From the IMG/VR virus record IMGVR_UViG_3300032331_000874, positions 1 to 64,000 of that record: 64,000 bases of DNA; one strand, given 5' to 3'. This DNA is from a virus. The stretch's first letter is position 1; each line of letters opens with the position of its first letter. The notes under the pieces were generated by a model. It was not told the origin of the DNA. It saw only the letters and a program-made list of their open reading frames with translations, and made no database searches. Both the position numbers and the translations under genes were made by a program. Positions 1-7,335 of this stretch are shown in pieces.

Positions 1-817
1 CCCGCGAGCGCCAAGAGGGATGCGCCTCTCTGAATACTTCTTCCCTGTCCTTTGCGCTGACGTACTTATTCCATGACGCATGTATGCGCTTGGTCAGCGG
101 TACAGCATGGGCTTTCTCAATGGCTATCTCTAGCAAGGCAGCTTGCCTTTCCTCAAACTCGCGTGGGTTGCCCTCGGGCGCATGGTCTATGGCATCGCGC
201 AGTTTGTTTAGTTCATCCTGCCACTTGGTTAGGACGGTATTGTGTTGTTTCATGTAGCCGCGCTTGATGTCCTCGTCACGCCTGAACAGCGGTATCAAAG
301 TGCGTGTGTGTGGTTTCTGTAGCTTGACCTGCGCTTGCTTCAACGCTGTTTGTATGTGCGTGGGTGTCCAGTCAACCCATGCTGTGCCTAGCGGTATCTC
401 ACGCTTATCATCTGACGCGTCATTCCTAAACGCGTATTCTTCCTGCGGCGTGCGAGTACCTGCTTTTTGATACGTGCGCAACAACCCCAAGCATTTACTT
501 AGCGCACTAGCATACGGTTCATAGACAGCTAGTTGTTCGGTGTCGTTAGCTCTGCGCATTCTTGTTAGTCGTGCGGCTACGCTTGCTTGCTCTTTTAACA
601 GCGGCTTGATGACTTCTTGCCATGCGTTGTAATACTTCTTGCGTTCACGCTTGGCGGCGTGTTGTGCTTTGCGTTTGGTTTGAACAACGTCTGCTATCTC
701 TGCAATTAGCGGCGGCGGTAGCCCTCGCGCAGTTAAACGATTCACTAATTCTTTGCGCGTCATTTGTATGTAGTGCGTTTTACCCCTGCTTTTCTTACTA
801 GATGTAGTAGCTTTCAT
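1..817 (-). CDS. Hypothetical protein, 3' end cut by window edge
   Basis: An open frame without a stop runs leftward from an ATG at 817 to the window edge, giving at least 272 residues. The start is supported by a GGAGG box seven bases upstream. The protein begins MKATTSSKKSRGKT and is highly charged, with long helical stretches rich in Lys, Arg, Glu and Gln, for example around residues 45-85 and 185-230, suggesting coiled coil. I do not recognise the family and see no catalytic motif. It is the last visible gene of the leftward unit that starts near 2.3 kb and presumably continues outside the window. Confidence 0.75.
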   Translation of the reverse strand, partial: MKATTSSKKSRGKTHYIQMTRKELVNRLTARGLPPPLIAEIADVVQTKRKAQHAAKRERKKYYNAWQEVIKPLLKEQASVAARLTRMRRANDTEQLAVYEPYASALSKCLGLLRTYQKAGTRTPQEEYAFRNDASDDKREIPLGTAWVDWTPTHIQTALKQAQVKLQKPHTRTLIPLFRRDEDIKRGYMKQHNTVLTKWQDELNKLRDAIDHAPEGNPREFEERQAALLEIAIEKAHAVPLTKRIHASWNKYVSAKDREEVFREAHPSWRSR

Positions 818-834
818 GTGTGTCCTCCGGTTTG

Positions 835-1138
835 TGTCCAGTATGTTGACGATAATTCAGCGCAAGTGGACACGCTATACGCTAGTGCTGGCGCGGCATC
901 TGCTATTTTTTGTCCAGATGTCCAGCTTCTCAAGGCCTTAAAGCGCCAAGAAGAATGTTGGTGATTGTTATGAGTTTATTTGTTCTCTCACAATCATTTA
1001 ACATTCTAAATGGACGGGCTTGTATAGGCAAGATGATGGACAAGTGGACATTTATATATATAAATCTTTTAAAAGATAGATAGATAAAGGGTTTTACCTT
1101 TGTCCACTTGCGCTGAAAAACATCTAACAATCTGGACA
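835..1138. promoter_or_regulatory. TGGACA-rich control region, candidate origin
   Basis: This gene-free stretch holds eight exact copies of TGGACA or its complement (835-840, 867-872, 911-916, 919-924, 1037-1042, 1045-1050, 1101-1106, 1133-1138). Two pairs are spaced exactly eight bases apart, at 911-924 and 1037-1050, like iterons. An AT-rich core at 1051-1090 contains the perfect palindrome ATCTTTTAAAAGAT (1064-1077). The arrangement of repeated short sites beside an AT-rich element flanked by an inverted repeat is what phage and plasmid origins look like; a repressor operator cluster is the main alternative. TGGACA is also the core of the dispersed palindromes in the leftward unit. Confidence 0.45.
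856..1117. repeat. 17-bp inverted repeat bracketing the TGGACA region
   Basis: TTCAGCGCAAGTGGACA at 856-872 recurs as its exact reverse complement at 1101-1117, separated by 228 bp. The arms include the TGGACA hexamer. The repeat encloses the AT-rich core and the iteron-like pairs, so it probably marks the limits of one functional element. Confidence 0.8.
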
Positions 1139-1141
1139 TGC

Positions 1142-1342
1142 CTAGTTTTGAAATGACACGTTAGTTTTTAACATGTCAGCGTAGTAGTTGCGCTCTGCTT
1201 GCGTGAGCGTGTGCCATGTGGGCTTGTCATCTGCGTACGCAGCATCTACCTCATCGAACTCATGGACAGTACGTCCACGAGTTTCCTCTGTGACTTGAAA
1301 GCCTACGCGAAGCAATGCTTGTTTGAGTTGGTCGTTACGCAT
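1142..1342 (-). CDS. Hypothetical small protein (66 aa)
   Basis: A 66-residue protein starting MRNDQLKQALLRVGFQ, with an AAGGAGA ribosome-binding site eight bases upstream. It is acidic in the middle (EFDEVDAAYADD) and otherwise featureless; I do not recognise it. It lies 11 bp downstream of the 1354-1539 gene and is probably co-transcribed with it. The coding sequence contains one copy of each of two dispersed hairpin families: the CTCATGGACA-type palindrome at 1259-1281 and the ACACGTTA-type palindrome at 1154-1178, so some of its codons may be constrained by RNA or DNA structure. Confidence 0.65.
   Translation of the reverse strand: MRNDQLKQALLRVGFQVTEETRGRTVHEFDEVDAAYADDKPTWHTLTQAERNYYADMLKTNVSFQN
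1154..1178. repeat. Hairpin family 2 copy (TGACACGTTA-N5-TAACATGTCA)
   Basis: Ten-base arms with one mismatch and a five-base loop, inside the end of the 1142-1342 gene. Related copies are at 59174-59190 and 63957-63977. Confidence 0.55.
1259..1281. repeat. Palindrome family 1 copy, within a gene
   Basis: CTCATGGACA-GTA-CGTCCACGAG, ten-base arms with a three-base spacer. Read on the leftward transcript, both departures from perfect pairing become G-U pairs. It lies inside the coding sequence of the 66-aa gene. Confidence 0.6.
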
Positions 1343-1353
1343 GGTGATTCTCC

Positions 1354-1539
1354 TTAGCAGATGAAGTCAGGGTGGTTGGTGAGGTTGAGTTGCTGTGCCA
1401 GTTGGCGCAACTCGGTCTGGCTTTTGGTAGTGCGAGCGCAGCGGATTAGACCGGACAGAGCGCGTGCTGCGGTGTCGATCATATTGTGTTGAATGTACGT
1501 GTGAACCATGTTTACTTCGCGTGTCTCTGATTTAGTCAT
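1354..1539 (-). CDS. Hypothetical small protein (61 aa)
   Basis: A 61-residue protein beginning MTKSETREVNMVHTYIQ, with a CGGAGAA box seven bases before the ATG. The composition (Arg, Thr, Gln, Leu rich, ending LNLTNHPDFIC) suggests a small helical protein. No family recognised. Its leader contains a strong GC hairpin at 1572-1597 and the palindrome at 1611-1633, both lying between it and the upstream 1634-2032 gene. Confidence 0.65.
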   Translation of the reverse strand: MTKSETREVNMVHTYIQHNMIDTAARALSGLIRCARTTKSQTELRQLAQQLNLTNHPDFIC

Positions 1540-1571
1540 GATGATTCTCCGGTTTGACTGATATGGGATTC

Positions 1572-1597
1572 CGCGCAGAGGGGTGATTCTCTGCGCG
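1572..1597. other. Perfect 9-bp hairpin in intergenic leader
   Basis: CGCGCAGAG and CTCTGCGCG are exact complements separated by GGGTGATT. There is no T-run on either side, so it is not a classical intrinsic terminator. It may be an RNA processing, stability or attenuation element in the leader of the 1354-1539 gene. Confidence 0.55.
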
Positions 1598-1610
1598 TAT
1601 CGGTTGAAAA

Positions 1611-1633
1611 CTCATGGACAAACTGTCCGCGAG
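1611..1633. repeat. Palindrome family 1 copy, intergenic
   Basis: CTCATGGACA-AAC-TGTCCGCGAG, immediately after the stop codon of the 1634-2032 gene. On the leftward transcript the hairpin is followed by TTTTC, resembling a weak terminator or attenuator. Confidence 0.65.
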
Positions 1634-2032
1634 TTACGCTGACAGCAACTCGATCAACTTGCGACGTTGCGCTGGTGTGAAGTTCTTCAGGATGCGTTGC
1701 GCCTCGCGCTGTACTGCATCTGCTTTCGGCTTGGCTGCGGCTTTACCCTCGCCGCTCGGCGCGTCAACGCTAGGGAAGCAAACCTCAAGCACGCGAGTGA
1801 CTGACTTCTGCGCTGCTTCGAAAGCCTTCTTGTCCTTGCTGTCAAACGTCAGACCACGTTGACCCTCTTTAACTGCGACACCATGCTTCTTGGCTGCCCA
1901 TGCTACTGCGAACGGTCTAGCTGTCGCACGGTCGCCGATACCCTCGGCAAGTAATCGCTCTGCGAATGAAAGTGATGCATTGTCTGCATCGGTGAAGATA
2001 GCAAATACTGCTGCGTTGATGAATTGGTTCAT
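1634..2032 (-). CDS. Hypothetical protein (132 aa), first gene of left operon
   Basis: I place the start at the ATG at 2032 (MNQFINAAVFAIFTD), because AGGAGA lies six bases upstream. An in-frame extension to 2218 would swallow the palindrome at 2057-2079 and has no ribosome-binding site. The 132-residue product has an N-terminal helical part (to about residue 85), an Ala/Lys-rich linker (about 90-108) and a C-terminal helix with EAQRILKNFTPAQRRKL. No family recognised. It is the promoter-proximal gene of the leftward early unit, so an early host-takeover role is possible but only inferred. Confidence 0.65.
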   Translation of the reverse strand: MNQFINAAVFAIFTDADNASLSFAERLLAEGIGDRATARPFAVAWAAKKHGVAVKEGQRGLTFDSKDKKAFEAAQKSVTRVLEVCFPSVDAPSGEGKAAAKPKADAVQREAQRILKNFTPAQRRKLIELLSA

Positions 2033-2056
2033 GGTAGTTCTCCTAAAGATGATTGA

Positions 2057-2079
2057 CTCGTGGACAATGTGTCCATGAG
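2057..2079. repeat. Palindrome family 1 copy, upstream of early gene
   Basis: CTCGTGGACA-ATG-TGTCCATGAG, 24 bp upstream of the 2032 start and just before its ribosome-binding site. One mismatch between the arms. Confidence 0.65.
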
Positions 2080-2303
2080 TGAGAGAAAACGTATCCCTCA
2101 TATAGTTGCGAAATGGCTTCGCATCAATCAAATCGGCAACATTCTCGACCCCACCATACCCCATCCCCCCAAATCTGAGCAGGGTCGCAGGTCCGACACA
2201 GAACACTATTCCCCACACGCAATCTCACTTTTGTTTCAAATTCAATAACATGCTCAAAAAAAGCAAAACATGGGTAAGTAGTCAAATAAATAACACAAAA
2301 ATT

Positions 2304-2343
2304 TCTATAAAAAAATAAAACCAAACATGTCAAACCTTTGACA
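2304..2343 (-). promoter_or_regulatory. Leftward early promoter with overlapping palindromic operator
   Basis: On the minus strand TTGACA (2333-2328) is followed after 18 bases by TATAGA (2309-2304), a good sigma70-type pair. The -35 box is part of a perfect 16-bp palindrome, TGTCAAA-CC-TTTGACA (2328-2343), typical of an operator overlapping a promoter. Transcription would enter the leftward genes after a long (about 260-nt) leader. The region 2080-2300 between it and the first gene is AT-rich near the promoter and holds a G-rich run on the minus strand (2150-2173), with no convincing gene. Confidence 0.5.
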
Positions 2344-2352
2344 CATACAAAT

Positions 2353-2379
2353 AAAAAAAGCCCCCGCCGAAACGGGGGC
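2353..2379 (-). terminator. Rho-independent terminator, leftward
   Basis: GCCCCCG (2360-2366), a six-base loop and CGGGGGC (2373-2379) form a perfect 7-bp GC stem. On the minus strand it is followed by seven T residues (2359-2353). It terminates leftward transcription entering from about 2.4 kb, where no protein gene exists. Confidence 0.85.
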
Positions 2380-2455
2380 CTCAAAGGGCCGTTGCCCTGT
2401 GCGAGAAATCTCCAACCACGGAGACAGCAATCATGTAAAAATTTACACAACCGCA
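2353..2455 (-). ncRNA. Candidate small RNA with four hairpins
   Basis: A minus-strand promoter-like pair, TTGCAG-17-TATACT (the -10 at 2467-2462), would start transcription near 2455 and the GC terminator ends it at about 2353, giving about 100 nt. The intervening sequence folds locally into four consecutive hairpins: TGTAAA-N2-TTTACA (2434-2447), TCTCC-N6-GGAGA (2409-2424), AGGGC-N4-GCCCT (2385-2398) and the terminator. No open frame fits. Divergent from the late promoter, it could be a regulatory RNA. Promoter and fold are read by eye only. Confidence 0.4.
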
Positions 2456-2471
2456 GAATCGAGTATATACT
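2442..2471 (+). promoter_or_regulatory. Rightward promoter of late module
   Basis: TTTACA (2442-2447), an 18-base spacer and TATACT (2466-2471) precede the first packaging gene by about 30 bp. The -10 lies within the perfect 12-bp palindrome GAGTATATACTC (2461-2472), so the same core can serve divergent promoters. Confidence 0.5.
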
Positions 2472-2502
2472 CCGCCCAACGTGACTGCAATGGTCAGCGC
2501 CT

Positions 2503-3111
2503 ATGCTAGAGCATTTATTGAATGAAACTGTTTTTACTCCCGACGTTCTCGACACGCCGGTGGCTACGCCTGTCTCAAAAGCAAGCCCAGAACAACTAAT
2601 GGACGCACAAGTTGAAACGGCTAAATGGCTTGAGGAACTGGGCGCAGTATCCGACGAAGACGTAACGGACCAAATTCAGGAAGACAGCGCCAGACAAGCG
2701 TTCGCTGTGCTAACCCAAGACCAAGACCCCAAAGCCAAGAAAGCGGCGCTAACAAAAGTGACTACGCCAGAAGCGGTAAAGCACCTTGTTGGAATGTTAA
2801 CTGCCTACGACTGGCACTTTGTTGAACAGGCTAAAGAGATCAGGGGTTATGCGGTGGCGCAGTTGGTGGAGGAAACAAAGCACCCTGATGCCAAGATACG
2901 TCTACGTGCGCTTGAGCTGCTGGGTAAAGTAACAGAGGTTGCGTTATTTACTGACCGGGTAGAAGTTAAAAAGACTGACCTGTCAGACTCTGAGCTAGAT
3001 AGTCGCATCAAAGAGAAGTTGGAACGCATGGCAAAGATCGTGGATATAACGGACGTGACGTACGTGGAGGATGTAACACCAAAGGCCGACGATGAACCTG
3101 AACCAGCATGA
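2503..3111 (+). CDS. Putative terminase small subunit
   Basis: A 202-residue acidic protein located directly before the large terminase, overlapping it by 20 bp, which is the usual place of the small subunit that recognises DNA at packaging initiation. The sequence is helical, with two HEAT-like stretches (about residues 60-95 and 105-145, with AKIRLRALELLGKV), and an acidic C-terminus ending DDEPEPA. I see no clear helix-turn-helix. The ATG at 2503 has only a poor ribosome-binding site. A 12-codon open frame starting at 2490 overlaps it and might deliver ribosomes. Function is assigned mainly from position. Confidence 0.6.
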   Translation: MLEHLLNETVFTPDVLDTPVATPVSKASPEQLMDAQVETAKWLEELGAVSDEDVTDQIQEDSARQAFAVLTQDQDPKAKKAALTKVTTPEAVKHLVGMLTAYDWHFVEQAKEIRGYAVAQLVEETKHPDAKIRLRALELLGKVTEVALFTDRVEVKKTDLSDSELDSRIKEKLERMAKIVDITDVTYVEDVTPKADDEPEPA

Positions 3112-4630
3112 GATTGCAGCGCTCAACAAGATACTCCCTACGCTATCGCCGCAGGAGAAAGCCGAACTGTTGGCTGATCTGGAGGAACGGGCGCATCGTG
3201 CGGGTAAGAAAGCTGCTCAAGATTCGGTACTGGGGTTTGCAACACAGGTCTATCCGGGATTCAAGATAGGCCCACACCACAGAAAGCTAGCCAAAATCTT
3301 TCAAGACGTAATTGATGGCAAGAAAAAGCGCGTGATTATCAACATCGCGCCACGTATGGGTAAGTCAGAGTTCTCCTCCTACCTGTTCCCCGCCTACTTC
3401 CTTGGCAAATACCCCGAGAAAAAGATCATCATGGGCACGCACACCGCGGGTCTGTCTGAGGATTTTGGTCGTCGCGTGCGAAATTTGCTAGAGTCTGAGG
3501 AATACGCAGAGATTTTTCCCAAGACTAGGGTAGCCGACGACCAGAAAGCAGCCGGTAAGTGGTCAACTAGCGCGGGAGGCCAGTACTACGCAGCCGGTGT
3601 GGGTGGTGCGTTGGCTGGTCGTGGTGCGGATTTGTTTGTAATTGACGACCCGCACTCAGAACAGGACATGAAAGCCAACAGTCGCGGTGCGTTTGATGCC
3701 GCGTGGTCATGGTTCCAGCAGGGTCCGCTACAACGTCTGATGCCAAACGGCGCAATTATCGTAATCATGACGCGCTGGAGTTTGGTTGATTTGACCGGAC
3801 GCTTAATTGACTACCAGATCAAGAACCCAGACGCGGATACGTGGGAGATTGTTGAGCTTCCTGCCATATTTAACGAGGGAACGCCGGAAGAAAAGTCTCT
3901 GTGGCCTGAACAATGGCCGTTGGAGATGTTAAAAGCCAAGAAAGCTAATTTAGACCCACGCTTTTGGAACGCGCAGTACATGCAAAACCCCACATCGGAC
4001 GTGTCTGCCATTATTGGCAGGGGTTCGTGGAAGATTTGGGAGCATGATGAGCCGCCACAGTGCGATTACGTCATTCAGAGTTGGGATACGGCGCATGAAT
4101 CCAAGACATCAGCCGACTATAGCGCGTGTACTACGTGGGGCGTTTGGTATAACGACGAGGATAACGGCGCGCCTAACTTAATATTGTTGGATGCGTTCAA
4201 AGACCGGATGCAGTTCCCTGAATTAAAGGCTACGGCCTTGAAACACTATAAGGAGTGGGAGCCAGATGCGTTCATTGTGGAGAAAAAGGCAGCAGGCGCA
4301 CCCCTCATCCAAGAACTCAGAGCAATGGGCATCCCCGTCGATGAGTTCACCCCCAGCCGAGGCCGCGTCAAAGGCACCACAGATAAAACCGCCCGTCTTA
4401 ACGCTGTTGCCGACTTCTTCCACAGCGGCAAAGTATGGGCACCAGACACACGATGGGCAAGAGAAGTGATTGAGGAGGTCGCAGCGTTTCCTGTAGGAGA
4501 GCATGACGACTATGTTGATACGGTGTCCCAAGCGCTACTGCGCTATCGCCAAGGCGGCTTTGTTAGTCTGCCAAGCGACTACGAGGATGAGCCGACATTT
4601 TTTAAACGCAAGACACACGCATACTATTAA
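3092..4630 (+). CDS. terL: Terminase large subunit (packaging ATPase-nuclease)
   Basis: The 512-residue motor that pumps DNA into the prohead and cuts it. The N-terminal ATPase carries a Walker A motif IAPRMGKSE (residues 85-93), Walker B LFVIDDP (181-187) and a coupling motif MTRW (226-229). The C-terminal RNase H-like nuclease shows QSWDT (Asp332), VEKKAAG (Glu397) and HDDYVDT (Asp472/473), the expected three acidic metal ligands. Full length, intact and overlapping the small-subunit gene by 20 bp, consistent with translational coupling. Confidence 0.97.
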   Translation: MNLNQHEIAALNKILPTLSPQEKAELLADLEERAHRAGKKAAQDSVLGFATQVYPGFKIGPHHRKLAKIFQDVIDGKKKRVIINIAPRMGKSEFSSYLFPAYFLGKYPEKKIIMGTHTAGLSEDFGRRVRNLLESEEYAEIFPKTRVADDQKAAGKWSTSAGGQYYAAGVGGALAGRGADLFVIDDPHSEQDMKANSRGAFDAAWSWFQQGPLQRLMPNGAIIVIMTRWSLVDLTGRLIDYQIKNPDADTWEIVELPAIFNEGTPEEKSLWPEQWPLEMLKAKKANLDPRFWNAQYMQNPTSDVSAIIGRGSWKIWEHDEPPQCDYVIQSWDTAHESKTSADYSACTTWGVWYNDEDNGAPNLILLDAFKDRMQFPELKATALKHYKEWEPDAFIVEKKAAGAPLIQELRAMGIPVDEFTPSRGRVKGTTDKTARLNAVADFFHSGKVWAPDTRWAREVIEEVAAFPVGEHDDYVDTVSQALLRYRQGGFVSLPSDYEDEPTFFKRKTHAYY

Positions 4631-4639
4631 GGACGCATC

Positions 4640-7123
4640 ATGTCGATAGATAAAGCACTGTACGCTGCCCCCTTGGGCATGCCAGCCGACGCAGAAGACG
4701 ATGGCATAGAGATTGAGATTGAAGACCCAGAGGCCGTGCATATTAAAGCTGGCGACATGGAAATTGACCTTTTGCAAGGCGATGAGGAAGAAGACTTTAA
4801 CGCCAACCTTGCAGAAGAGATGGATGAGAGCGAGTTGCAGTCGCTTGTTGGCGAAATTTTGGATGATGTACGTAACGACTTGTCTTCACGCAAAGATTGG
4901 GAAGATACATATAAAGAAGGTTTAACGCTGTTAGGTTTGAAGTACGACGAGCGTACGGAACCGTGGGCAGGTGCGTGTGGCGTGTTCCACCCCATGATTA
5001 CTGAAGCCGTTGTTCGCTTTCAATCAGAAACAATTACAGAAACATTCCCAGCTAAAGGCCCAACCAAAGCCAAGATTATTGGCAAAGAAACGCCTGAGAA
5101 AAAAGAAATTGCAGAGCGTGTGCAAGACGATATGAACTACGAATTGACTGAAGTCATGAAAGAGTTTCGTCCTGAACATGAACGCATGTTGTTCTCTTTG
5201 CCGGCAATCGGCTCCGCGTTTAAGAAGGTGTATAAGGACCCCACACTAGATCGGCAAACATCGGTCTACGTATCCGCAGAAGACATCATCCTGCCTTACG
5301 GCACGACAGAACTACAAACATGTCCGCGTCTAACGCATCGCATGCGCAAGACCGAGAACGACATCCTGAAGCTACAAAAGGCTGGCTTCTATCGTGACCT
5401 TGACTTAGGTGAGCCACCTAAAGTAACCAACGAAACACAGCAAAAGAAAGACAAAGAGTCAGGCATGTCGGCATCGTTTGATGACCGCTATGAGTTGTAT
5501 GAAGTGCATATTGATTTGGACTTGCCCGGCTACGAAGATGTGGATGATGATGGTGAGATGACCGGCATTGCGTTGCCGTACGTTGTAACTATCCTCAAAG
5601 GTTCTGACGAGATATTGGCTATTCGCCGTAACTGGTTGGAAGATGATGACCTTAGATTAAAGAGGCAGCACTTTGTTCACTACCAATACATTCCCGGCTT
5701 TGGTCCCTACGGCTTCGGGTTGTTTCACCTTATTGGTGGATACGCCAAGTCAGCCACCAGTCTTATGCGTCAGCTCGTGGATGCGGGAACTCTCAGCAAT
5801 CTCCCCGGCGGACTTAAGTCGCGAGGACTTCGGATTAAAGGTGATGACACACCAATCGCCCCCGGCGAATGGCGAGACGTAGATACAGGTTCAGGAGCTA
5901 TACGTGACAACATACTGCCGCTACCTTACAAAGAACCATCGGCCACTCTATTCCAACTCCTTGGTACTATCGTTGAGGAGGGCCGACGTTTCGCAGCAAC
6001 TGCCGACATCCAAGTGTCCGATATGTCGGCTAATACTCCGGTGGGAACAACTCTTGCCATACTTGAACGAACGCTCAAAGTTATGTCTGCCGTTCAAGCA
6101 CGAGTCCACTACGCGCTCAAACAAGAACTCCAACTCTTAGCAGCAATCATTCGTGACTACTCGCCAGAAGATTACGAGTATGAACCTGAGTCTGGCAACA
6201 AGCGTGCTAAAAAATCTGACTACTCTGACGTAGAGATTATTCCTGTCTCTGACCCTAATGCTGCAACGATGTCGCAGCGGGTTGTGCAATACCAAGCGGT
6301 GTTGCAGTTAGCGCAGACTGCACCACAAATATACGACATGCCTATGTTGCATCGTCAGATGTTGGATGTGTTGGGTATCAAAAACGCTAATAAGTTAGTG
6401 CCAACGGAAGAAGATCGCAAACCACAGGACCCAATAACAGAAAACATGAACGTGTTGAAGTTAAAGCCTGTAAAAGCGTTCTTATATCAAGACCACGAAG
6501 CACATATCAAAGTACACATGGCAGCAGCGCAAGACCCACTCATTCAACAGATGATGGGGCAAAACCCACAAGCGCCGATGATTCAACAAGCGATGATGGC
6601 GCATATTGCAGAACACTTAGGCTTTGCATATCGCAGCAAGATTGAAGCTGCGTTGGGTGCTGATTTGCCGATGCCTGATGAAACTATGAATCCTGCTGTA
6701 GAAGTACAGCTCTCACGGCTTATTGCACAAGCCGCACCTATCGTTTTACAAAACAGCCAAGGCCAAGTTGCACAACAAGCCGCCGCTGCACAAGCGCAAC
6801 AAAATCAGCAAGACCCTGTTATTCAAATGCAGATGCAAGAACTTCAACTCAAGATGCAAGAGCTTGAGCTTAAGAAACAAAAACTGGCAGCAGACATTGC
6901 TGCACAAGCTGACAAACTTGAATTGGATAAAGAAAAACTTTCTGCTGACTTTGAGTTGGAAGGCATGAAACTGGGTATGAAGTCTAAGCAAGATCAAGAA
7001 CGCATGACTTCAGAAAATGAAAAAGAAGGACTTCGTATCGGTGCAGATATTTCACGAAGCAAAGCCGACATGGCACTAAAGCACCAGCAGCTTAATAAAC
7101 CCCAGTCAAAAGGAGCTAAATGA
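4640..7123 (+). CDS. Portal protein
   Basis: An 827-residue protein directly after the terminase, with the position and length of podovirus portals, the dodecameric ring at one capsid vertex through which DNA passes. The first 65 residues are strongly acidic. The body carries portal-like features such as VRNDLSSRKDWEDTY near residues 77-91 and a conserved-looking central block around FGLFHLIGGYAKSATSLMRQ (about 360-380). The C-terminal 130 residues are Gln/Ala/Lys-rich coiled coil (about 695-800), as in P22-like portals with a long barrel. The ribosome-binding site is AAGGA, ten bases upstream. Confidence 0.88.
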   Translation: MSIDKALYAAPLGMPADAEDDGIEIEIEDPEAVHIKAGDMEIDLLQGDEEEDFNANLAEEMDESELQSLVGEILDDVRNDLSSRKDWEDTYKEGLTLLGLKYDERTEPWAGACGVFHPMITEAVVRFQSETITETFPAKGPTKAKIIGKETPEKKEIAERVQDDMNYELTEVMKEFRPEHERMLFSLPAIGSAFKKVYKDPTLDRQTSVYVSAEDIILPYGTTELQTCPRLTHRMRKTENDILKLQKAGFYRDLDLGEPPKVTNETQQKKDKESGMSASFDDRYELYEVHIDLDLPGYEDVDDDGEMTGIALPYVVTILKGSDEILAIRRNWLEDDDLRLKRQHFVHYQYIPGFGPYGFGLFHLIGGYAKSATSLMRQLVDAGTLSNLPGGLKSRGLRIKGDDTPIAPGEWRDVDTGSGAIRDNILPLPYKEPSATLFQLLGTIVEEGRRFAATADIQVSDMSANTPVGTTLAILERTLKVMSAVQARVHYALKQELQLLAAIIRDYSPEDYEYEPESGNKRAKKSDYSDVEIIPVSDPNAATMSQRVVQYQAVLQLAQTAPQIYDMPMLHRQMLDVLGIKNANKLVPTEEDRKPQDPITENMNVLKLKPVKAFLYQDHEAHIKVHMAAAQDPLIQQMMGQNPQAPMIQQAMMAHIAEHLGFAYRSKIEAALGADLPMPDETMNPAVEVQLSRLIAQAAPIVLQNSQGQVAQQAAAAQAQQNQQDPVIQMQMQELQLKMQELELKKQKLAADIAAQADKLELDKEKLSADFELEGMKLGMKSKQDQERMTSENEKEGLRIGADISRSKADMALKHQQLNKPQSKGAK

Positions 7124-7335
7124 CAACCCTACAGGAGTACACGTCGTTTGTTGATGTCCTGCGCAAGAAAATTCGGGACGATATGAACAACTACGCTGAC
7201 GATATCGCAGGCGGTGTCTGCGCTGATTATGCGGCTTATACAAAGCTTTGCGGTGTGATTCAAGGTCTAGCTATCGCAGAGCGCCACTTACTTGACCTTG
7301 CTGAGAAAGCTACAAAGGATGACTTCGATGAGTGA
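7120..7335 (+). CDS. Small hypothetical protein between portal and GroES-like gene
   Basis: A 71-residue protein starting within the portal stop codon (ATGA overlap) and ending 8 bp inside the next gene. It is acidic, helical and contains a central Ala/Tyr/Cys segment (CADYAAYTKLCGVIQGLAIAE). Tight overlaps on both sides argue that it is a genuine translated gene of the head module. Similar small proteins follow the portal in many aquatic podophages; the function is unknown. Confidence 0.75.
   Translation: MTTLQEYTSFVDVLRKKIRDDMNNYADDIAGGVCADYAAYTKLCGVIQGLAIAERHLLDLAEKATKDDFDE

Noticed and set aside
930-1139. Open frame of 69 codons on the minus strand
   Set aside because: It covers the TGGACA region, lacks a ribosome-binding site and its sequence looks random; the DNA is better explained as a control region.
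2150-2173. Possible G-quadruplex on the minus strand
   Set aside because: Only three clear G-runs of four or more; too weak to call.
1634-2218. Long version of the first early protein (194 aa)
   Set aside because: The extension lacks a ribosome-binding site and covers the palindrome at 2057-2079; ATG 2032 has a good one.
2124-2555. Open frame of 143 codons on the minus strand
   Set aside because: It crosses the late promoter, small-RNA hairpins and terminator and overlaps the terminase gene head-on.
6723-6997. Open frames on both strands inside the portal gene
   Set aside because: Low-complexity Gln/Leu coiled-coil sequence creates long shadow frames; the portal frame is the coding one.
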